A stretch of DNA of 64,000 nucleotides from an uncultured Collinsella sp. (lineage in GTDB: Bacteria; Actinomycetota; Coriobacteriia; Coriobacteriales; Coriobacteriaceae): contig UQHQ01000002.1 in assembly GCA_900540945.1 (NCBI GenBank), positions 61,565 to 125,564 of the forward strand. The letters are read 5' to 3'. Below, piece after piece: positions 58,309 through 64,000 of this stretch. Position 1 is the stretch's first letter. Each line of letters begins with the position of its first letter. The translations under genes were made by a program, and so were the position numbers. The notes under the pieces were generated by a model. That model saw only the letters and a list, made by a program, of their open reading frames with translations. It was not told where the DNA came from and searched no databases.

Positions 58309-59313
58309 ATGGCCGCTGTTAAAAAATCGGTATCCGTTAAGGATGTGGCGCGTCTCGCGGGCGTCTCGGAGCAGACGGTCTCGCGTACCGTGCACGATTC
58401 TCCCAGCGTGCGCCCCGAGACCAAGGAACGCGTGCGTGCCGCCATGCGCGAGCTGGGGTATCGCCCCAATTTTGCCGGTCGATCGCTGCGCCGTGGCAAG
58501 TTTAAGACCGTCGGCGTCGCCATGTTCAACATTACCGGTACCGGCAACCTCGACCGTATGGAGGGCTTTGCCGCCGCGGCCGACAAACATGGCTATGCCA
58601 TCACCCTCACTAAAGTAGACGGGCATCCGTATACCCTCGAGAGCGCATCGTCGCGCATGAGCGCACTGCCAGTGGACGGTATGGTTGTGATCATGAATCG
58701 CATGCCGGCGGACTTTGGCACCTTTGAGCCGCTGCCCGGCATGCAGACGGTGCTCGTTACCATGCTGGAGCACCCGCTGTGCTCGACGGTCGATAACGAT
58801 CAGTTCGATTGTTCGCGCCAGGTTGTCGAGTACTTGCTGGGGCAGGGGCACAAGACCGTGCACTTTATCTCGTGTCCCGAGCGCTCGCTTTCGGGCATGC
58901 AGCGCGAGGAGGGCTGGCGCGAGACATTGCGCGCGCATGGTATTGAGCTGCCGCGACTCATCCGTGGCGATTGGACGGCGCAGAGCGGATATGCCGCAGG
59001 CCAGGCTCTGGCGGACGATCCGACCTGTACTGCCATCTATGCCTCCAACGACGCCATGGCCTACGGCTGCATTCGCGGGCTCGAATCGCGCGGAAGGCGT
59101 GTGCCCGAGGACGCGAGCGTGGTGGGCGTTGATGACAGCCTGGGCGATATCGTGCCCGACCGTCGCCTGACCACCGTGCGCTTTGACAACAGGCGTGTCG
59201 GCATGTGGGCAGTCGATAAGATCGCCGGTGCCGAGGGGGGTGCGTCTGGCGTGGAGCACATGCTGATCCCCGGCGTGCTCGTAGAGGGCGATACGGTGCG
59301 CGATTTGCGCTAG
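58309..59313 (+). CDS. LacI-family transcriptional regulator 2
   Basis: Helix-turn-helix VSVKDVARLAGVSEQTVSRTVHDSP and hinge YRPNFAGRSLRRGKFKTVG, then a ligand-binding domain with VGVAMFNITGTGNLDRMEGF, VHFISCPERSLSGMQREEGW and ASVVGVDDSLGDIV. Length 334. Paralogous to regulator 1 with the same gene arrangement, divergent from its own lacE-lacG operon. Its three candidate operators differ from those of regulator 1 mainly in the second half-site, so the two circuits may be insulated. Confidence 0.9.
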   Translation: MAAVKKSVSVKDVARLAGVSEQTVSRTVHDSPSVRPETKERVRAAMRELGYRPNFAGRSLRRGKFKTVGVAMFNITGTGNLDRMEGFAAAADKHGYAITLTKVDGHPYTLESASSRMSALPVDGMVVIMNRMPADFGTFEPLPGMQTVLVTMLEHPLCSTVDNDQFDCSRQVVEYLLGQGHKTVHFISCPERSLSGMQREEGWRETLRAHGIELPRLIRGDWTAQSGYAAGQALADDPTCTAIYASNDAMAYGCIRGLESRGRRVPEDASVVGVDDSLGDIVPDRRLTTVRFDNRRVGMWAVDKIAGAEGGASGVEHMLIPGVLVEGDTVRDLR

Positions 59314-59423
59314 GGCGCGGTCCTGTTTGGGTTTCCGTTAATCATGTTTGATATTGTTCGAAATGGTTTGGAAACCGTTCACGGGTGAAAATTGACCGTT
59401 CATAGCTTGAAATTATGTTTTGC

Positions 59424-59446
59424 GTTGTTCTTTTTTGTTTGAATGT
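59424..59446 (+). promoter_or_regulatory. Candidate LacR site upstream of lacF
   Basis: GTTGTTCTTTTTTGTTTGAATG: two TGTTY half-sites separated like those before lacR. A further ATTGTTCGAA lies at 59353-59362. Confidence 0.4.
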
Positions 59447-59527
59447 TAATGTTTCTGCCATACAGAACGCAGCGCGTATGCCCGGACGCGATGCTCTCCA
59501 TTGGTTCATATGTGAAAGGAACGCAAT

Positions 59528-59866
59528 ATGGCAACCAAAGAAGAAATCTCGATGGTTGGATTCGAGATCGTCGCATACGCAGGTGACGCCCAGACCGATC
59601 TGCTTGCAGCGCTCGATGCTGCTCGCGAGGGTGATTTTGAGAAGGCCGAGCAGCTGCACAAGGATGCCAGCGATGCGCTCATCGGTGCCCACGACACGCA
59701 GACCAAGCTGCTTTCGCAGGAGGCCGGCGGTGGCGAGATGGAGATGACCTTCATCATGGCTCACGCTCAGGACACTCTCATGACCACTATGATCCTGGAG
59801 AAGCAGACTCGCTTTACCATCGATGCCTACAAGCGCATCGCCGAGCTCGAGGCCAAGCTCGCCTAA
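59528..59866 (+). CDS. lacF: Lactose PTS EIIA
   Basis: A 112-residue helical EIIA that passes phosphate from HPr to the EIIB domain of LacE. The active-site His is about H79 in MAHAQDTLMTT, with the metal-binding Asp three residues on (D82). GFEIVAYAGDAQTDLLAALDAA is the family N-terminus. GAAAGGAACGC precedes ATG 59528. It is the only lactose-family EIIA in the window, so it probably serves both LacE proteins. Confidence 0.92.
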   Translation: MATKEEISMVGFEIVAYAGDAQTDLLAALDAAREGDFEKAEQLHKDASDALIGAHDTQTKLLSQEAGGGEMEMTFIMAHAQDTLMTTMILEKQTRFTIDAYKRIAELEAKLA

Positions 59867-59895
59867 CGAGCCCGCACAACCAAGTCCCCTTCCAA

Positions 59896-59934
59896 AAGCT
59901 CTGCCGCAAACTCGCGACAGGGCTTTTTCTTTTT
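59896..59934 (+). terminator. Rho-independent terminator of lacF
   Basis: AGCTCTG pairs with CAGGGCT, followed by TTTTCTTTTT. Confidence 0.75.
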
Positions 59935-59936
59935 AC

Positions 59937-59988
59937 CCGGCACTTGGGGACGTTCCTTATCTGCCGGCAGTTAGGGACACTCCTGCCA
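59937..59988. repeat. GGGAC-type palindromic repeat, copy 3
   Basis: CCGGCACTTGGGGACGTTCC then TTATCTGCCGGCAGTTAGGGACACTCC. Same words as copies at 2666 and 3788, but here the second arm is direct rather than inverted. Confidence 0.7.
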
Positions 59989-60062
59989 TGCATTTGATCC
60001 TTTGAGGATGGAAGAAAACGGGTTATTAGGTTTGTTGCGGTGCCGACTCGACCCGTCGGTTA

Positions 60063-60216
60063 CAAAACTATGCCGGTTTACTACGATGAATCGTATTCTT
60101 TCAACTATGGAAAGAACAGCGTTATCAAAGCCGCAGGTAGAAAGCTTGCCATTTTCTGCTAATAGCAAATGTGGTCGGTCCTATCGGTTTTACGGTAGTA
60201 AACCGGCATAGTTTTG
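60063..60216. mobile_element. MITE-like element family 2, copy B (154 bp)
   Basis: Terminal CAAAACTATGCCGGTTTACT and its exact inverse, 22 bases matching in all. Length and internal landmarks are identical to copy A at 47050. About 65 bases to the left of each copy are also similar (GATCC, then GGAAGAAAACGG / GGAGGAAAACGG). Confidence 0.75.
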
Positions 60217-60332
60217 AAATGGCACTGTTCGACTAGCAGCGTTATGGAGCTTCTGCACGCCCTCCCGTTCGGTTTTTCGCTGGGTGGGTATACTTCCATC
60301 CGCAATACAGGCCGGAATAAGGAGGTATCCAA

Positions 60333-61346
60333 ATGCCGGGCAACGGATTGATTCAAAAGGGAGACGCGCACGAGATGGCTCATGGGCGTCCTGTCCAGAT
60401 AACCGAGCACACGACGGTAACCGAGCTGCAGCCCAGCCTGTCCGATGTCGTGTGCGCAAACAAAAAGCTGCAGATTGGCTTTATCGTTGCGCTCGTGGTA
60501 CTGGCGCTGTTGTCGGGCTTTGTAGTTCGTCCGCATTTTGCCGATACCAAGACCTGGGACTCCACCATCGAGGTCATCGATCAAAAGAAGGGCAATGTTT
60601 TGGCGCTCACGACCTCGTGCGTCGCCCTATCTGCGGGTATCACTGCGCTGCCGGGCGATACGGGAACGCCAGTTGCCGAGCAGCTCGCGCAGCTTTCAGG
60701 CAACCTTGGTATCGTGCTTGCCGTGCTCTACCTCGAGAAATACCTGCTAACTATTTTGTGGTCGGTTGGCTTGGGCATCTTAATCCCGTTTGCGTTGGTG
60801 CTCTTTGCGGTGTCGCTCGGCATTCACGGGCGCTGGAGCACGAGCACGGTCATTCGCCGTGTGGCGACACGCGTACTGGTGGTTGCCGTGATCGGCATGG
60901 CGCTCGTGCCCGCGAGCGTATGGGTGTCGCAAAAGGTCGATGAAACGTATCGCGTTAGCATCGAGGCGGCCGAGCAAAAGGCGGCCGACGCTGCGAGCGC
61001 GGCAGATAGCGATAGCTCCAAAACAAGCAAGAAAAAGACCGAGTCCACAGAGTCCAAGAACGTGCTTGAGCAGCTTGCCGACGGTGCCTCGGGTCTCGTC
61101 ACGTCGGTGACCAGCGGCGCCAAGCAGATGACCGATGAAATTGTGCGGCAGGTGACCGATCTGATCGAAGGCGTCATCGTGATGATCGTGACCTCGTGCG
61201 TGATTCCATTGCTGGTGCTCGCGGCGTTCCTGTGGCTGGGACACGTACTGCTGGGGATCGATATTTCCGGCCCGGCGAACTATTTGACGGGCCGCTTTCT
61301 GAGTGCTCCGTCCAAGCACGCCAAAAAGGGCGGGCAGTCCGAGTAG
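60333..61346 (+). CDS. Integral membrane protein of unknown function
   Basis: A 337-residue protein with about five hydrophobic segments: residues about 48-66 (IGFIVALVVLALLSGFVV), 122-140, 146-165 (ILIPFALVLFAVSLGI), 185-203 and 280-305 (VIVMIVTSCVIPLLVLAAFLWLG). A charged Ala/Ser/Lys-rich loop with likely coiled coil lies at about 210-275. No family recognised. ATAAGGAGG precedes ATG 60333; a terminator follows. It is unlikely to be part of the lac system. Confidence 0.75.
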   Translation: MPGNGLIQKGDAHEMAHGRPVQITEHTTVTELQPSLSDVVCANKKLQIGFIVALVVLALLSGFVVRPHFADTKTWDSTIEVIDQKKGNVLALTTSCVALSAGITALPGDTGTPVAEQLAQLSGNLGIVLAVLYLEKYLLTILWSVGLGILIPFALVLFAVSLGIHGRWSTSTVIRRVATRVLVVAVIGMALVPASVWVSQKVDETYRVSIEAAEQKAADAASAADSDSSKTSKKKTESTESKNVLEQLADGASGLVTSVTSGAKQMTDEIVRQVTDLIEGVIVMIVTSCVIPLLVLAAFLWLGHVLLGIDISGPANYLTGRFLSAPSKHAKKGGQSE

Positions 61347-61381
61347 CTAAAACAGCTGTATATACCGGGGAATACCGCCGA

Positions 61382-61418
61382 AGGGCGGCCGAGACACGTT
61401 CTCGGCCGCCCTTTTGTT
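61382..61418 (+). terminator. Rho-independent terminator
   Basis: AGGGCGGCCGAGA pairs with TCTCGGCCGCCCT around a short loop; TTTTGTTTG follows. Confidence 0.88.
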
Positions 61419-61485
61419 TGTTGAATGCGCGGTAAGTCGGGCCTTTTCTGAGTCCAAACGGTCAGCAATCATCCGCGAACGGTAA

Positions 61486-61560
61486 TTGTTCAAAAAAGAA
61501 CAAAGATAAACAAATAATTGTTGCAGTAAATGTTCGAATGTGTTCAAATAAACATGAACA
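61486..61560 (+). promoter_or_regulatory. Control region of lacA with candidate LacR sites
   Basis: TTGTTC-AAAAAA-GAACAA is a perfect palindrome at 61486-61503. Further on TGTTCGAATG and TGTTCAAATA stand as direct repeats, followed by the inverted AACATGAACA (61531-61560). The region is AT-rich and lies 95-170 bases before lacA. Confidence 0.55.
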
Positions 61561-61654
61561 GTGAAGAACCGCACATTCAGATGCCCGGACCTGAACGCGA
61601 TTCAACACTTCCAAACAGAAACTACGCACCTGCGTATCTCTCAAGGAGGATGTC

Positions 61655-62083
61655 ATGAGAGTTGTAATCGCTTCCGATGCCGACGGTATGTCGATGAAGG
61701 AGTCCATCAAGGAGATGCTCATCGCCGACGGTCACGAGGTCGTCGACTATTCCGAGACCCCTGCCGCGGACTTTGTCGATTCCGCGACCGCCGTTGCCAA
61801 GGACCTGCTGGAGCACAAGGATTCCCAGGGCTTCGCATTCGATAAGTACGGTGTCGGCTCCTATATGGCCGCCGTCAAGATCAAGGGCATGGTCGTCGCC
61901 AACATTTCCGACGAGCGTTCCGCTTACATGACCCGCGAGCACAACGGCTCGCGCATGGTCACCATGGGCCCGGGCGTTGTGGGCACCGAGGTCGCCAAGA
62001 AGATCGCCCGCGAGTTCCTGCGCGCCCAGTATGCTGGCGGCCGTCACCAGATCCGTGTCGACATGCTCAACAAGATGGCCTAA
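61655..62083 (+). CDS. lacA: Galactose-6-phosphate isomerase subunit A
   Basis: With LacB converts galactose-6-P to tagatose-6-P. RpiB/LacA fold: starts MRVVIASDADGMSMKESIKE, with YSETPAADFVDSA and SDERSAYMTREHNGSRMVTM. At 142 residues it matches LacA. It lacks the RpiB catalytic Cys, as LacA does. CAAGGAGGATGTC precedes ATG 61655. lacB follows after 63 bases. Confidence 0.92.
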   Translation: MRVVIASDADGMSMKESIKEMLIADGHEVVDYSETPAADFVDSATAVAKDLLEHKDSQGFAFDKYGVGSYMAAVKIKGMVVANISDERSAYMTREHNGSRMVTMGPGVVGTEVAKKIAREFLRAQYAGGRHQIRVDMLNKMA

Positions 62084-62146
62084 CGAGAGCCACCGAGAAC
62101 TCGAACTTCTACCTCAACTTGTGAATTCAGACGAAAGGACGTTCTG

Positions 62147-62671
62147 ATGAAGAAGACCATCGCAATCGGTTGCGACCATATCGTTACGGACGAGAAGATC
62201 TATCTGGCCGACCGCCTGGAGCAGGCTGGCTACAAGGTGCTCGACTGCGGCACCTACAGCCACACCCGTACGCACTATCCCATCTACGGTAAGGCCGTGG
62301 GCGAGGCTGTTGCCAGCGGCAAGGCCGACTTTGGCGTGGCCCTGTGCGGCACCGGCATCGGCATCACCAACGCTGTCAACAAGGTTCCCGGCGCCCGCTG
62401 CGCCCTGGTCCGCGACATGACCTCTGCCCTGTACGCTCGTCGCGAGCTCAACGCCAACATCGTGGGCTTTGGCGGCAAGATTACCGGCGAGTTCCTGATG
62501 GCCGATATCATGCTTGCCTTCCTGGAGGAGCCCTACGACAAGACCCCCGAGCACGATGCCCTGATCGCCAAGATCGATGCCTGCAATAAGGCCGACGCCG
62601 AGGCTCAGGCTGACCCGCACTTCTTCGACGAGTTCCTGGAGAAGTGGGACCGCGGCGAATACCACGACTAA
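62147..62671 (+). CDS. lacB: Galactose-6-phosphate isomerase subunit B
   Basis: Partner of LacA. Starts MKKTIAIGCDHIVTDEKIYL and has CGTYSHTRTHYPIYGKAVGE, the active-site Cys stretch VALCGTGIGITNAVNKVPG, and IVGFGGKITGEFL. Length 174 matches LacB (about 171). GAAAGGACG precedes ATG 62147. A hairpin follows directly after the stop. Confidence 0.93.
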   Translation: MKKTIAIGCDHIVTDEKIYLADRLEQAGYKVLDCGTYSHTRTHYPIYGKAVGEAVASGKADFGVALCGTGIGITNAVNKVPGARCALVRDMTSALYARRELNANIVGFGGKITGEFLMADIMLAFLEEPYDKTPEHDALIAKIDACNKADAEAQADPHFFDEFLEKWDRGEYHD

Positions 62672-62677
62672 GGAGGT

Positions 62678-62701
62678 TCTGGCGTTCTACCGAACGCCAG
62701 A
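62678..62701 (+). promoter_or_regulatory. Hairpin after lacB
   Basis: TCTGGCGTTC-TACC-GAACGCCAGA, ten perfect base pairs, no T tract. CGACGCTGC follows. A near copy, also followed by CGACGCTGC, lies after lacC2 at 63807. Confidence 0.65.
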
Positions 62702-62869
62702 CCAGTCGACGCTGCGAAGCCATCTGGCGGGCGAGCTGCTCCGATAACACTTTTGCTTGCTGAGCTTGTGTGCTTCGTTTTGGCGGTACCTGGCATTCTG
62801 CAGCTTTTTAATTGACGGCTCGCGTTTCTGTGATGGGGCGCGGGCCGGTTTTCTAAACAGGAGTCCAAC

Positions 62870-63805
62870 ATGATTCTGACCGTTACCATGAACCCGTCGA
62901 TTGATACGCGCTATCAGCTCGACAAGCTGATCATCGACGATGTTAACCGCGTGATGCCCGAAAAGACCGCTGGTGGCAAGGGCCTCAACGTGAGCCGTGT
63001 GCTGCTGCAGCTGGGTGACGACGTGCTCGCGACCGGCCTGCTTGGCGGCCACATGGGTGCCTATATGGCCGAGCTCATGGATGCCGATGGCGTCAAGAAT
63101 GACTTTGTGCCCATCGCCGGTGAGACGCGCATTTGCCTGAATATTCTGCACGAGGGTAATCAGACCGAGCTGCTGGAGAGCGGCCCACAGATCGTCCCAG
63201 CCGAGCTCGAGGCCTTTACAGCCAAGTTCGCTGAGCTTGCAGCGAAGGCGGACGTTGTGACGCTTTCGGGCTCGCTGCCGCGTGGCGTCAACGCCGGCTA
63301 CTATGCCGAGCTCGTCAAGATCGCCGAAGAGGCGGGCGCTAAGGTGCTGCTCGACACCTCGGGTGCATCGCTGGAGGCCGCGCTGGAGTCCGACGCTAAG
63401 CCTGAGCTCGTAAAGCCCAACCTGACCGAGATTAACGGCCTGCTAGGTACGTCCTTTACGACCGATGATATCGATGCCCTGCGTGAGGCGCTTGCCGCCG
63501 ATGGCCTCTTTGCCGGTATCCCTTGGGTTGTCGTTTCGATGGGCGCTGCCGGCTCGGTGGGCTTCCATGAGGGTCGCGCGTTCCGCGCCAAGACGCCCGC
63601 GATTGCGGCTGTGAACGCGACGGGTTCCGGCGACTCGACCATCGCCGGCTTTGCGCATGCCATTGCTGCTGGTGCCGACGACATCACGGTGCTCAAGACC
63701 GCCAATACCTGCGGCAAGCTCAACGCCATGGATCCCAAGACTGGCCACCTGGTCATGGACCGCTGGGACGAGATCTACAACAGCGTTGTCGTGACTGAAC
63801 TTTAG
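62870..63805 (+). CDS. lacC: Tagatose-6-phosphate kinase (PfkB family), copy 2
   Basis: Third enzyme of the tagatose route, giving tagatose-1,6-bisphosphate. KTAGGKGLNVSRVLLQLGDD, LVKPNLTEINGLLGTSF and NATGSGDSTIAGFAHA match LacC. Length 311, the same as copy 1 at 31019, with scattered substitutions (for example SIDTRYQLDK against SVDTRYQLDE). AACAGGAGTCC precedes ATG 62870. The lacA-lacB-lacC order is as in streptococci and staphylococci; lacD is expected next but the window ends. Confidence 0.92.
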   Translation: MILTVTMNPSIDTRYQLDKLIIDDVNRVMPEKTAGGKGLNVSRVLLQLGDDVLATGLLGGHMGAYMAELMDADGVKNDFVPIAGETRICLNILHEGNQTELLESGPQIVPAELEAFTAKFAELAAKADVVTLSGSLPRGVNAGYYAELVKIAEEAGAKVLLDTSGASLEAALESDAKPELVKPNLTEINGLLGTSFTTDDIDALREALAADGLFAGIPWVVVSMGAAGSVGFHEGRAFRAKTPAIAAVNATGSGDSTIAGFAHAIAAGADDITVLKTANTCGKLNAMDPKTGHLVMDRWDEIYNSVVVTEL

Positions 63806-63806
63806 G

Positions 63807-63834
63807 GTTACGGCGTTTTACCAAACGCCGTAAC
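63807..63834 (+). promoter_or_regulatory. Hairpin after lacC2
   Basis: GTTACGGCGTTT-TACC-AAACGCCGTAAC, 12 perfect base pairs with the same TACC loop as the hairpin after lacB. Confidence 0.65.
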
Positions 63835-63847
63835 GGCTCGACGCTGC

Positions 63848-63949
63848 AAACCCGCCAGAGCGGCAATCTGCCTTTCAACTTCGGTGGCATGACCAAAAGG
63901 TCAATGCCGCCTTGTTTCAAGGCACCTTGCTCGCTCTGGCGGGTTTTCG
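63848..63949 (+). terminator. Large nested hairpin ending in TTTT
   Basis: AAACCCGCCAGAGCG at 63848-63862 pairs with CGCTCTGGCGGGTTT at 63932-63946. Inside, GGTGGCATGACC pairs with GGTCAATGCCGCC around AAAA. It probably terminates the lacABC transcript, but its size would also suit a regulatory RNA structure ahead of the next gene. Confidence 0.65.
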
Positions 63950-64000
63950 CTCATATGACCCAATCCGCTGTCAAGAGCCACAATGGCCCCGCCGACCGCT

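Noticed and set aside
63955..64000. Start of a gene (MTQSAVKSHNGPADR) at the right edge
   Set aside because: No clear ribosome binding site and only 15 codons visible; cannot be told from chance.

Overview
The window looks like a chromosomal segment of a gut coriobacterium, most likely Collinsella. The inference rests on high GC in the housekeeping part, an archaeal-style TopA, an unusually dense set of PTS sugar systems, and many short dispersed palindromic repeats between genes. The genus is inferred from gene content, not from a 16S gene or a database match.

Region 1 (1-17.9 kb) is mostly housekeeping on the plus strand: topA, a minus-strand zinc-ribbon membrane protein, tmk, holB, a RicT/PSP1 protein, a ComF phosphoribosyltransferase, a probable DUF559-like nuclease protein, a substrate-binding lipoprotein behind a long structured leader, hpf, a DegV protein, a 3-hydroxyisobutyrate-dehydrogenase-like enzyme with a His/Cys-rich tail, an NAD-type isocitrate dehydrogenase and a SurA-like membrane protein. 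Palindromic repeats and a MITE-like element lie between these genes.

Region 2 (17.9-32.7 kb) is an amino-sugar and galactoside locus. It has GH35 beta-galactosidase (BgaC-like), a mannose-family PTS (EIIB, EIIC, EIID, EIIA), two GntR/HutC regulators, AgaS, NagA, a LacX-like epimerase, a tagatose-6-phosphate kinase and a YhcH-family protein. The order resembles the pneumococcal bgaC-PTS-agaS-galM locus for Gal-beta-1,3-HexNAc. Predicted flow: PTS uptake, GH35 cleavage, NagA deacetylation, AgaS conversion to tagatose-6-P, then LacC. The locus carries recombination scars: a frameshifted EIIB domain, a nagA 5' end joined to an EIIB 3' end, and a detached nagA 3' end.

Region 3 (32.84-46.26 kb) is an integrative mobilizable element in tRNA-Thr(CGT), bounded by a 47-bp direct repeat with one mismatch. 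It carries a tyrosine integrase, a frameshifted DnaB-like ATPase, MobC-like, VirD4-like and relaxase genes, and a defence pair: an MmeI-like type IIG restriction-modification gene broken at a G8 tract, plus a DUF262/HNH (GmrSD-like) gene.

Region 4 (46.3-64 kb) is a tagatose-pathway lactose regulon: an orphan EIIB lacking its active-site His, galM, lacR, two paralogous lacE-lacG operons each facing a LacI-family regulator, lacF, lacA, lacB and a second lacC. Lactose would enter through LacEF, be cut by LacG, and galactose-6-P would pass through LacAB and LacC to tagatose-1,6-bisphosphate; no aldolase (lacD) lies in the window. Six copies of a 55-bp palindromic repeat sit in two arrays beside the two lacEG operons, and two 154-bp MITE-like elements lie nearby.
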